Positions 43,431 to 51,332 of a DNA stretch of 64,000 bases are shown here, piece by piece. How positions within the stretch are numbered: the stretch's first letter is position 1; each line of letters begins with the position of its first letter. Below the pieces are notes generated by a model. The model did no database searches and was not told the DNA's origin. It saw nothing but the letters and a program-made list of their open reading frames with translations. The position numbers and the translations under genes are program-made. The stretch comes from Aldehydirespirator sp965116195. GTDB lineage: Bacteria > Actinomycetota > Acidimicrobiia > Acidimicrobiales > Aldehydirespiratoraceae. The stretch lies in the NCBI GenBank assembly GCA_965116195.1, contig OZ220491.1, positions 620,001 to 684,000 on the forward strand, written 5' to 3'.

Positions 43431-45410
43431 GTGCGTGCGGCAGTCGCGGTGGCAGCTTCCGTGGTGGCGTTGTCGGCCGCCTGCGGAACGGATTCGGTAC
43501 CCACCCCAGCCGGTGAGGCTGCCTCCTCAACCTTGACCGTGCCGACATCAATCTCGGCCGGCACCGCTCTGACACCTTCGACAGCTTCAACATCTCCAAA
43601 GCCACTGTCAACCGTGCCGGTGTCAGAGCCTGAAGCGTCAGATACCGCGCAGGGCTCAACAGCACAGGCAGCTGTCTTTCCGCCCGTCAGCGCCACAGGA
43701 GGTGTCGCCAGATGGACTGTGGAGATAATCGAGAGCCACTCACATGATCCTGAAGCGTTCACGCAGGGTCTTGAGGCTGTGGCCGATGTTCTCTATGAGA
43801 GCACCGGACTGTGGGGCCGGTCGTCACTGAGAAAGGTGGATCCCTCCACCGGTGAGGTCACGGCCCGGGTTGAGTTGTCCGACGATTTGTTCGGGGAGGG
43901 TCTCACTGTGGTGGGTGATCACATCGTGCAGCTCACCTGGCAGAGTGGCCGGGCCATCGTGTATGACCGGCACACGCTGGCCGAGGTTGATTCCCACCGA
44001 TATGAAGGTGAGGGTTGGGGACTGTGCCTGTCGGGTGATGAGTTGGTCATGTCTGACGGCTCGAACCGGTTGGCGTGGCGCGATCCGGCGACATTTGAGC
44101 TGCTCCGACGCGTGACGGTGACCGCAGAGAACTACGACGGACGACTTGACCACCTCAACGAACTGGAGTGCGTGGACGGTCTTGTGATCGCCAATGTGTG
44201 GCAGACCGCCCATCTGCTGGTGATCAACCCGTTCTCGGGTCGTGTTGTGGCTGTGATTGATGCCGGCGCACTGGTGGCCCGCGTTCAGGCCCAGGCAGCA
44301 GGGGCACAGATTGATGTCTTGAATGGCGTGGCCGCAGCAGGTGACGGTTCGTTGTGGATGACCGGCAAGCTCTGGCCCGAGCTTTACCGGGTGCGTATTG
44401 TGGAGGCATCCGAGTCAAATGCCGCACAGGACATTGCGTCTGGCGAGAAGTGGACACTGCTGGCCGGGGGTGACGTGCTGATGGACCGAACCGAACCTGC
44501 CGACATTGATCCCTTTGCCCTGTTGAGTCCGCAGCTGAGCAGCGCTGATGTGGCCTTGGTCAATGTGGAGATGGCGATAAGCGATCAGGGTTCGGCTGCT
44601 GACAAGCGGTTCGTGTTTCGAGCGCCTCCCTCTGCGGCTGTTCGTATTGCTGCTGGTGGTGTGGATGTGGTCACCCTGGCCAACAACCATGCCAAGGACT
44701 ACGGATCGGTGGCACTGTTGGACACTGTGGAGCAACTTGAGGCAGCCGGTGTTGTCACGGTGGGTGCCGGCCGGAACACTGCCGAGGCTCACCGGCACCG
44801 TGTGCTGGTCACCGACAACGGCGTGAGGGTGGCGTTCGTCGGGGCGTCACTCATCGTGCCCGCAGGGTTTGCAGCCGGTTCACGGACTCCGGGGATCGCT
44901 TCGGCCTATGCGCCTGGCAGGGATCGGGTGCTTGACAGCGTGCGCGCCGCGGCTGGTGACGGCGATGTTGTGATAGCCACCGTGCACTGGGGCATTGAGC
45001 GCGACACCTGCCCGAGCGGGGCGCAGGAGTTGCTGGCTCGAGAACTGTTGGCAGCCGGTGCGGATGTGGTGATCGGCCATCATCCTCATGTGCTGCAGCC
45101 GGTGGTGTTTGAAGAAGGCGGGCTTGTGGCCTATTCGTTGGGTAACTTTGTCTGGCATCCCAGGTCAGGCCACACCGGTGAGACAGGCGTGCTGCAGGTC
45201 GATTTCGACGGAGGCGATGTGATCGGCTGGTCATTTCACCCGCACCTGTTGAACGGTGAGGGTGTGCCTGCTCCCTCCGGTTCGGGGCCGAGGTTTGAGA
45301 GGATCAACGACATCATCTCGGGAGACTGTGCAAGGCATGATCCTCCACCACCGAGTTATGCGACCACGAGGCTGCCACCGCCCACAGCCACCGCCGGCAT
45401 CTCCAACTGA
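43431..45410 (+). CDS. Lipoprotein fusion: glutamine cyclotransferase + CapA-like domain
   Basis: A 659-residue protein starting at GTG 43431 with a lipobox (ALSAAC, Cys18) and a Ser/Thr/Pro linker. Residues ~93-325 are a five-bladed glutaminyl-peptide cyclotransferase: HDPEAFTQGLEAVADVLYESTGLWGRSSLRKVD, LTWQSGRAIVYD, GWGLCLSGDELVMSDGS, LNELECVDGLVIANVWQTAHLLVINP. Residues ~340-620 are a CapA/PgsA metallophosphatase-like domain: LLAGGDVLMDR, NVEMAISD, VDVVTLANNHAKDYG, VIATVHWGIE, GADVVIGHHPHVLQP, VAYSLGNFVWH. The first forms N-terminal pyroglutamate; the second is linked to gamma-polyglutamate/capsule production. Both would act outside the membrane. I do not know of this fusion as a described protein. 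Confidence 0.85.
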   Translation: MRAAVAVAASVVALSAACGTDSVPTPAGEAASSTLTVPTSISAGTALTPSTASTSPKPLSTVPVSEPEASDTAQGSTAQAAVFPPVSATGGVARWTVEIIESHSHDPEAFTQGLEAVADVLYESTGLWGRSSLRKVDPSTGEVTARVELSDDLFGEGLTVVGDHIVQLTWQSGRAIVYDRHTLAEVDSHRYEGEGWGLCLSGDELVMSDGSNRLAWRDPATFELLRRVTVTAENYDGRLDHLNELECVDGLVIANVWQTAHLLVINPFSGRVVAVIDAGALVARVQAQAAGAQIDVLNGVAAAGDGSLWMTGKLWPELYRVRIVEASESNAAQDIASGEKWTLLAGGDVLMDRTEPADIDPFALLSPQLSSADVALVNVEMAISDQGSAADKRFVFRAPPSAAVRIAAGGVDVVTLANNHAKDYGSVALLDTVEQLEAAGVVTVGAGRNTAEAHRHRVLVTDNGVRVAFVGASLIVPAGFAAGSRTPGIASAYAPGRDRVLDSVRAAAGDGDVVIATVHWGIERDTCPSGAQELLARELLAAGADVVIGHHPHVLQPVVFEEGGLVAYSLGNFVWHPRSGHTGETGVLQVDFDGGDVIGWSFHPHLLNGEGVPAPSGSGPRFERINDIISGDCARHDPPPPSYATTRLPPPTATAGISN

Positions 45411-45436
45411 ACTGGCGGGTGATGTGTGGCGTGTTG

Positions 45437-45590
45437 GTGTGGCGTGGGGTGTGTGGTCGGGTATCGTTGCCATGACACCTGAAGTAACGGGTGACGGTGG
45501 CGTGTCGGCGTGGCGTGTTTTGGGCATTGTGCGGGTGTGCGGCCGGGCATCGTTGCCATGACACCTGAAGTAACGGGTGACAGTGGGCCG
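45437..45590. repeat. 87-bp duplication before rimO
   Basis: CATGACACCTGAAGTAACGG followed by GTGAC occurs at 45471 and 45558, each preceded by GTGTGCGG/GTGTGG-rich sequence and TCGTTGC. The second copy abuts the rimO start. Confidence 0.82.
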
Positions 45591-45597
45591 GTCTGAC

Positions 45598-47301
45598 ATG
45601 GGTAAGTCCTTTGTGTTGCACACCCTGGGATGTCCCAAGAACCAGGTTGACTCCGACAAGCTGGCTGGACTGCTGACGGACGACGGTTTGACACAGACCC
45701 AGGACACCGCCGAAGCTGATCTGGTGGTGGTGAACACCTGCGCCTTTGTTGAGGAGTCTCGCCGGGAGTCAATCGAAACGATCTTGGCGTTGGCGGATGC
45801 CAAGGCTCCGGGTGCCTCGCTGGTGGTGACAGGTTGTCTGGCCGAGCGTTACGGAGAAGAACTGGCACAGGCCTTGCCTGAGGCCGATGCCATAGCCGGT
45901 TTCGGCATTCCGCTGACCCCCCGTTCGGCCCCTGCTGCCACCGGTGCCTCAACGGCGGCTGCGGTACCGGTGCCTGTTGAGCTACGCAGTTCGGCTACGG
46001 CCACCCGCTCCGGTACCGCCTCGGCCCCGGCTGGCGTGTCAAGTGCTATCACGGGTGCGGCCCCGGCCACGATGCCGGTTGGCGTGTCAACCACAAGTAA
46101 AGCTGCGGCCCCGGCCCCGGCTGGCGTGTCAAGTGCTATCACGGGTGCGGCCGCGGCCACCCGGTCCGGTACGGCCTCGGCCCCGGTTGGCGTGTCAACC
46201 ACAAGTGAAGCTGCGGCCACCGCCTCGGCCCCGGCTGGCGTGTCCAGTGCGATCACGGGTGCAGCCGCGGCCACCCGGTCCGGTACGGCCTCGGCCCCGG
46301 TTGGCGTGTCCAGTGCGATCACGGGTGCGAGCACGGCCACGGTTCCGGCTGTTGGGTCAGGTACTGCTGTGGTGTCAAGCGCGCCGTCAACTGCGCCGAC
46401 GGAACCGGTACCGGCTTTTGACCTGCTCAACCTGCCGCGGCCTGCCTCGCCTCGCCCCTGGGCGTATGTGAAGATCGCCGAGGGTTGTGACCGGGCCTGC
46501 GGTTTTTGTGCCATTCCCGGCTTTCGTGGCCCGCAGCGCAGCCGTTCCATACAGCAGATCCTGGCCGAGGTTGATCAGCTTGATGTGCGCGAGATCGTGC
46601 TTGTGGCTCAGGATCTTGCCTCCTACGGACGAGATCAGGGCCGGGGCGAACGGCGGATCGTTCCACTGGTGGAGGCTGTGTCGCGCCGGGTGGAACGCAC
46701 CCGACTGCTGTATCTGTATCCGTCAGATTTGAATGACTCCCTGATAGATGCCATCTGTGCCACCGGGGTGGCCTATTTTGACCTGTCGCTACAGCATGTC
46801 TCGCCGCCGTTGCTGCGCCGGATGCGCCGTTGGGGGAGCGGTGCGAAGTTCCTGGAGCGTATCGAGATGATCCGTCGGCGTGAGCCGGATGCAGCGTTTC
46901 GTTCCAACTTCATTGTCGGTTATCCGGGCGAGACCGAGGCTGACCATGACCGACTGTTGCGCTTTGTGGAACAGGCCGAGCTTGATTGGTGCGGCTTTTT
47001 TGCCTATTCCGAGGAGGCCGGAACCTACTCGGCTTCGCTGGACGGCGCAGTGGATGCGAGCCTGACCCGTGAGCGGCTCGGTGAGTTGGGAGAGTTGCAG
47101 GACGCCATAACCGCTCGGCACCGTGACCTTTTGGTGGGTCGCCGGGTCGAAGTGCTTGTGGACGAGCCAGGTGTCGGGCGTACGCACCGTGAGGCCCCCG
47201 AGATTGACGGGATCGTGACAGTGCCACGCGAACTTGCCACCGGTACGTTCGCGACTGTGACCGTGACCGGCGCAGTTGGCTGTGACCTGCAGGCGACATG
47301 A
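45598..47301 (+). CDS. rimO: Ribosomal protein S12 methylthiotransferase RimO with a large low-complexity insert
   Basis: A 567-residue radical-SAM methylthiotransferase modifying uS12 Asp88. The UPF0004 domain has the three cluster cysteines in HTLGCPKNQVDS, VVNTCAFVEESRRE and VVTGCLAERYGEEL. The radical-SAM core has KIAEGCDRACGFCAIPGFRGPQRSR (CxxxCxxC), then LYLYPSDLND, YFDLSLQHVSPPLLRRM and FIVGYPGETEADHDRL; a TRAM domain ends the protein. Between the first two domains lies an insert of about 165 residues of Ala-Val-Ser-Thr-Gly repeats (codons ~45920-46410), making the protein far longer than the usual ~440. The ATG at 45598 is chosen because it directly precedes GKSFVLHTLGCPKN. Confidence 0.94.
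   Translation: MGKSFVLHTLGCPKNQVDSDKLAGLLTDDGLTQTQDTAEADLVVVNTCAFVEESRRESIETILALADAKAPGASLVVTGCLAERYGEELAQALPEADAIAGFGIPLTPRSAPAATGASTAAAVPVPVELRSSATATRSGTASAPAGVSSAITGAAPATMPVGVSTTSKAAAPAPAGVSSAITGAAAATRSGTASAPVGVSTTSEAAATASAPAGVSSAITGAAAATRSGTASAPVGVSSAITGASTATVPAVGSGTAVVSSAPSTAPTEPVPAFDLLNLPRPASPRPWAYVKIAEGCDRACGFCAIPGFRGPQRSRSIQQILAEVDQLDVREIVLVAQDLASYGRDQGRGERRIVPLVEAVSRRVERTRLLYLYPSDLNDSLIDAICATGVAYFDLSLQHVSPPLLRRMRRWGSGAKFLERIEMIRRREPDAAFRSNFIVGYPGETEADHDRLLRFVEQAELDWCGFFAYSEEAGTYSASLDGAVDASLTRERLGELGELQDAITARHRDLLVGRRVEVLVDEPGVGRTHREAPEIDGIVTVPRELATGTFATVTVTGAVGCDLQAT
45925..46410 (+). repeat. In-frame repeat expansion inside rimO
   Basis: ATCACGGGTGCGG-type units recur at 46048, 46138, 46249 and 46318 (spacings 90, 111 and 69 bp, all multiples of three). 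They are interleaved with GCCTCGGCCCCGG and TTGGCGTGTC. The expansion encodes SSAITGAA, TRSGTASAP and VGVSTTS motifs and keeps the rimO frame. Confidence 0.9.
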
Positions 47302-47446
47302 ACATCTGTGGTCTCCGACAAGCGCCCGGCACCCAGCCGAGGGGTGCCAGTGGCCCAGCCGAGGGGTGCGTTGATGGTTGATCCCCTGGTGCCTGTGAAC
47401 CCGTTCTCGTGGTTGGGCTGTTTGCCGGTTATTTCGGAGCGCGCCT

Positions 47447-48043
47447 GTGGTTGATCCCCCGACGCGTGCGAGCTTGCTGCATCCAGCCAATCTGCTCACC
47501 ATCACGAGGCTGATATTTGCGCCGCTGCTGTTTGTGCTGGTGCTGCGGGCTGAAGAGACCCGAGGTGCGTCCTGGGCTGCCTTTGGTTTGGGCGTGGCCC
47601 TGGGCACCACGGACTTTTTTGACGGGCGGGTGGCTCGGCGCGCCAATGTCGTGAGCCGCAGCGGGGCGTTTTTGGATCCTCTGGCCGACAAGGTGGTGGT
47701 GCTGGGTTCGGCCTTCTGTCTGGTGGCGGTGGAACGCTACTGGTGGGTGCCGGTGACGATCATGGCGTTGCGCGAACTCGGGGTCACCGCATGGCGAGCA
47801 CGCTGGGCGCGCGAGGGGGTGTCGATACCCGCCCGACGCTCCGCCAAATACAAGACGTTCATTCAAGGTGTCGCCCTGGCGATGGCCGTGATGCCTTCAC
47901 TTCAGCATGCCGACGGCATCCTCACAGCGGCCTTGTGGGTGGCAGTGGCGTTCACCGTGTACACCGGACTGCAGTACCTGTTGGAAGGCCGGGCCCTGCT
48001 GTCACGAACCAACTCTGCCCGCGATCAGTCGTTCGAGCCGTAG
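47447..48043 (+). CDS. pgsA: CDP-alcohol phosphatidyltransferase (PgsA-like)
   Basis: A 198-residue membrane enzyme of phospholipid synthesis. ANLLTITRLIFAPLLF opens the first helix. The family motif D-x2-D-G-x2-A-R-x8-G-x3-D-x3-D is complete in TDFFDGRVARRANVVSRSG followed by AFLDPLADK. Several more helices follow. It most likely makes phosphatidylglycerol phosphate from CDP-diacylglycerol and glycerol-3-phosphate, judging by its place after rimO, a common actinobacterial order ahead of cinA and recA. The GTG start lies in a spacer with a duplicated TTGATCCCC element. Confidence 0.9.
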   Translation: MVDPPTRASLLHPANLLTITRLIFAPLLFVLVLRAEETRGASWAAFGLGVALGTTDFFDGRVARRANVVSRSGAFLDPLADKVVVLGSAFCLVAVERYWWVPVTIMALRELGVTAWRARWAREGVSIPARRSAKYKTFIQGVALAMAVMPSLQHADGILTAALWVAVAFTVYTGLQYLLEGRALLSRTNSARDQSFEP

Positions 48044-48067
48044 TACGTCCGCGATAGAGTGAGAAGC

Positions 48068-48592
48068 ATGCTCGTGCCCTCCTGTTTCATTGCTGTTGAC
48101 GTGCAGGTCGGTTTCATGAGCGCGGCCACTGCGTCGATTCCGTCGGCGATTCAACAATTTTGTGAGCGAAATCATGTCGAGCACCGGATCTTTACCCGCT
48201 TCATAAATCCCGGATCGGGCGGCCCATTTGTGGATATCTTGGGTTGGTCACGCTTACAGCAGGAGCCAGAGGTCACATTGGCCTCCGAAGTGGCTAGCCT
48301 TCCGACACTTGTTGTGGACAAGTTCACGTATTCCCCATTCGTGGATACCAAATTGGAGGACACTCTTAGAAAACTGGAAGTTAGAGATGTCTTGGTCTTC
48401 GGCATTGATACGGATGTCTGTGTTCTCACGACAGCCGTTGAACTCTTTGATCGCGGCTTCCATCCGATAGTGGTTTCTGATCTCTCAATGAGTCATGCAG
48501 GGCACCGATATCATGAAGCAGCAATTACGATTATTCCTCGGTATATTGGCGCGGATAATGTCATTACTACAGTTGAGTTGGAACACTATTGA
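48068..48592 (+). CDS. Isochorismatase-family cysteine hydrolase
   Basis: A 174-residue hydrolase of the isochorismatase/nicotinamidase fold. The Asp of CFIAVDVQVGFM near residue 10, the Lys of VVDKFTYSPF and the Cys of FGIDTDVCVLTTAVELFDRG make up the D-K-C catalytic set. DLSMSHAGHRYHEAA follows. Substrate unknown; amide or ester hydrolysis is typical. The gene is visibly richer in A+T than pgsA and cinA on either side and uses many codons rare in the window. It overlaps the next gene by a TTGA stop/start and appears to have arrived with it. Confidence 0.8.
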   Translation: MLVPSCFIAVDVQVGFMSAATASIPSAIQQFCERNHVEHRIFTRFINPGSGGPFVDILGWSRLQQEPEVTLASEVASLPTLVVDKFTYSPFVDTKLEDTLRKLEVRDVLVFGIDTDVCVLTTAVELFDRGFHPIVVSDLSMSHAGHRYHEAAITIIPRYIGADNVITTVELEHY

Positions 48593-49770
48593 TCACACGT
48601 ATCTCAGTTGTTCCCTTTGACATGGGCAGTAAGGACCTTGATATTCTTAGACTTGCGCTTGTAGATGAAGGCTATGTCGAGTCGCCTTTAGATCACGCCG
48701 ACAAACGGCTTATAGGTCTTGACATTAGTCGTTGGGATTCGATCAACTCCGATGAAGGCGAAACGATCTATTTGGAGTCGCGTGGGTTCGCAGCGTTAGT
48801 AGACCGCAACGTAACTGAAACACAGTTCGGTGATCATCTAGGTGTTGCCAGACTCTTGCAGCAGCGCCGCAAACTGCATGAGCGTGCGCTCCGTGGAGCG
48901 GATCGATTGTCGATGAGGATTGAAGCACTTCGTAATCGAGTCACGAGCAACTCTGACGATACTGCAAGTTGGACCACATGGGAAGGAGTACCTTACGTCT
49001 TCACCTTCTATGTAGCTGAGGATGAAGCACCGCATCAAACAGTAGGCGATCAGGACTGTCAACTGGGGATTTTAGCGTTATCTGAGCCTAGTAGGGTAGG
49101 ACTAGGGGACACTGAACGTAACAAGCAATCTGATTCTGATTCGTCCGTAGAGATCGCAGCACGAATTGCTGACCTCAATCCTCTGGATCTACCTCGCGAC
49201 ATTGATGTCAATCATGAGGTCTTCTGTGGTGCAACTTGGGCTGGTCTAGTTGTTATCGGTCGTTACGGCGACTCCGGCTCTACGATTGCGACCTATGAAC
49301 TCTTAGAAGTGCGTACCCAACTCGTCTGGTTCGTGGCATACCAAACAAGACGGTGGTGTGAAATGAGGCGTGCGAACGATAGTCTGGCAAAAACATCTGA
49401 ACTTGACGGGCTTCGATGGAGAAGTCTACCTTTGCTACGTGAGGGAACCCACTTGAGCGATGCGAGTATGCCGTCCCGATACTTAGCAATACTCGCGGCG
49501 CTGAAAAGTACGAGTGACCTGGAGCGTCAAGTATCAGCAGCCGAGGACGCCATAGAGTGGACCTATCAGGCAGCAGAACGAATCGAGGCCCAGCAGAGAC
49601 ACCATGAAGCCGTTCAGCGACACCGTGATGCGGTACTTGTCGAAGTTTTGTTGGGGACGGTTGCAGTTCTTCAGTTGCTACACTTACTGCTGAGGTTCCT
49701 CTGGTGTCGTTATCTGGGTGGGCGAACTTCTTTATTTTGCTGGGTGCATCAGGGTTTATTGCATTCTTGA
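48589..49770 (+). CDS. Unknown coiled-coil membrane protein, probably frameshifted at its C-terminus
   Basis: A 393-codon frame starting TTG in a TTGA overlap with the isochorismatase gene. No family recognised. The N-terminal part is mixed alpha/beta and acidic; LARLLQQRRKLHERALRGADRLSMRIEAL-like and SAAEDAIEWTYQAAERIEAQQRHHEAVQRH helices look coiled-coil. A hydrophobic helix near residue 353 (VEVLLGTVAVLQLLHLLLRF) follows. After it the frame ends in an unlikely tail, while the -1 frame from about 49690 reads VPLVSLSGW, ANFFILLGASGFIAFLIY and RKRER before TAG at 49791-49793, a typical second helix with a basic end. A one-base indel near 49670-49700 is likely. Composition is AT-rich like its partner. 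Confidence 0.65.
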   Translation: MITRISVVPFDMGSKDLDILRLALVDEGYVESPLDHADKRLIGLDISRWDSINSDEGETIYLESRGFAALVDRNVTETQFGDHLGVARLLQQRRKLHERALRGADRLSMRIEALRNRVTSNSDDTASWTTWEGVPYVFTFYVAEDEAPHQTVGDQDCQLGILALSEPSRVGLGDTERNKQSDSDSSVEIAARIADLNPLDLPRDIDVNHEVFCGATWAGLVVIGRYGDSGSTIATYELLEVRTQLVWFVAYQTRRWCEMRRANDSLAKTSELDGLRWRSLPLLREGTHLSDASMPSRYLAILAALKSTSDLERQVSAAEDAIEWTYQAAERIEAQQRHHEAVQRHRDAVLVEVLLGTVAVLQLLHLLLRFLWCRYLGGRTSLFCWVHQGLLHS

Positions 49771-49816
49771 TTTACCGGAAGCGTGAACGCTAGTTGATCT
49801 GGGTGCGCGCACTGTT

Positions 49817-51064
49817 GTGAAGTGTGAGGTTGTGGCTGTTGGCACTGAGTTGCTCCTGGGCCAGATCGTTGACACCAACTCCACCTGGATCGGTGAGCAG
49901 CTGGCTCTCGCCGGTATAGACAGCCACTTCCAGACCAAGGTCGGTGACAACTTGGAGCGGATGACCTCGGTGTTGGCTCAGGCTCTGCACCGCAGCGAAG
50001 CGGTGATCGTGTGCGGCGGGCTTGGTCCGACACCTGATGACATCACCCGGGAGGCCATTGCTGCGGTGATGGGCGTGCCTCTGCGCCGAGATGAGGCGCT
50101 GGCTGAGCGCATCCGGGCGATGTTCTACCGACGTGACCGCCCGATGCCGGCCAACAACCTGCGCCAGGCCGACGTGCCGGTCGGGGCCCGGGCGATGTCG
50201 GTGCAACCCGGCACTGCTCCCGGACTGATCTGTCCCGTGGACCGTGAGAAGGAGAAGGTGATCTACGCGGTGCCGGGTGTGCCGTGGGAGATGCGACTGA
50301 TGGTGACGGCGTGCGTGCTGGAGGACCTGCAGGCTCGTGCCGGTGAACGGCAGGTGATACGAAGTCGCACACTGCGCACCTGGGGTCACTCCGAGTCGCA
50401 TCTGGCCGAGCTGCTCAACGACGAGATGAGTCTTCTTGACCACAGTGGTGAGGCCACGATCGCCTTTCTCGCCAGTGGGATCGAGGGATTGAAGGTCCGC
50501 ATAACGGCCAAAGCGGTTGATTCCGATGCCGTCAACCGGGTGCTTTCCAGCGTGGAATCCCGGGTACGGGCAGTGTTGGGCGACACGGTGTTCGGGGTGG
50601 ACGATGACACGATGGAGTCAGTCGTGCTGGGTCTGATGAGGTCGCAGCGGCTGACGTTGGGGCTGGCTGAGTCCCTGACCGGGGGAATGATCACGTCCCG
50701 ACTCACAGAAGTGGTCGGTGCCAGCGATGTGCTCCGGGGAGGCGTCGTGGCCTATGACCGGCGGATCAAGACAGGTGTGTTGGGTACTGCGGACGTTCCG
50801 GCTGTGAGTGAGGAGATGGTGCTGGCCATGGCTGAAGGTGCCTGCGAGGTGCTTGGCACAGACATCGGGTTGGCCACCAGTGGCGCAGCCGGGCCGGAAC
50901 CACACGAAGGAGCGCCCCCGGGCACGGTGTGGATCGGACTGCACCTCAACGGTGTGGGAGAGGCTGTTCAGGTGCGCTTCAACATGGACAGGGCCCTGGT
51001 GCGCCAACTCACCACCATCACTGCACTCAACCTCCTGCGTACTCGCCTGCTGGCATTGGCTTGA
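49817..51064 (+). CDS. cinA: CinA-family protein (ADP-ribose pyrophosphatase / NMN deamidase)
   Basis: A 415-residue two-domain protein. The N-terminal COG1058 domain starts KCEVVAVGTELLLGQIVDTNS, with VIVCGGLGPTPDDITREAIA. It continues with PGVPWEMR. The C-terminal NMN deamidase domain has LGLAESLTGGMITSRLTEVVGASDVLRGGVVAYD, then LATSGAAGPEPHEGAPPGTVWIGL. It recycles pyridine nucleotides and sits in competence/DNA-damage contexts with recA. The start is GTG at 49817. It would directly follow pgsA if the AT-rich insert were absent. Confidence 0.95.
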   Translation: MKCEVVAVGTELLLGQIVDTNSTWIGEQLALAGIDSHFQTKVGDNLERMTSVLAQALHRSEAVIVCGGLGPTPDDITREAIAAVMGVPLRRDEALAERIRAMFYRRDRPMPANNLRQADVPVGARAMSVQPGTAPGLICPVDREKEKVIYAVPGVPWEMRLMVTACVLEDLQARAGERQVIRSRTLRTWGHSESHLAELLNDEMSLLDHSGEATIAFLASGIEGLKVRITAKAVDSDAVNRVLSSVESRVRAVLGDTVFGVDDDTMESVVLGLMRSQRLTLGLAESLTGGMITSRLTEVVGASDVLRGGVVAYDRRIKTGVLGTADVPAVSEEMVLAMAEGACEVLGTDIGLATSGAAGPEPHEGAPPGTVWIGLHLNGVGEAVQVRFNMDRALVRQLTTITALNLLRTRLLALA

Positions 51065-51099
51065 TCAGCCCGAAGATCGTGTCGCAGAGTTGCGGGGCT

Positions 51100-51330
51100 C
51101 TGCCACGCTCGGGCATTGTCGTTGCAGCGCCGCGCTCGGTGGCATTGCCGGAGGGCATTGCCGCGCTCGGTGGTATTGCCGGGGGTATTGCCGGAGGGCA
51201 TTGCCGCGCTCGGTGGTATTGCCGGGGGTATTGCCGGAGGGCATTGCCGCGCTCGGTGGTATTGCCGGGGGTATTGCCGGAGGGCATTGCCGCGCTCGGT
51301 GGCATTGCCGGAGGGCACTGTTGGGTACCT
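51100..51330. repeat. 31/43-bp repeat array after cinA
   Basis: GCCGCGCTCGGTGG units start at about 51131, 51162, 51205, 51248 and 51291 (31 then 43 bp spacing). The longer form contains an internal GGGGGTATTGCCGGAGGGCA duplication. It lies between the convergent cinA and acetyltransferase genes. Confidence 0.9.
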
Positions 51331-51332
51331 GT

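Noticed and set aside
48172..48463. Minus-strand ORFs inside the isochorismatase gene
   Set aside because: Antisense frames without start signals; the + strand frame has a complete catalytic set.
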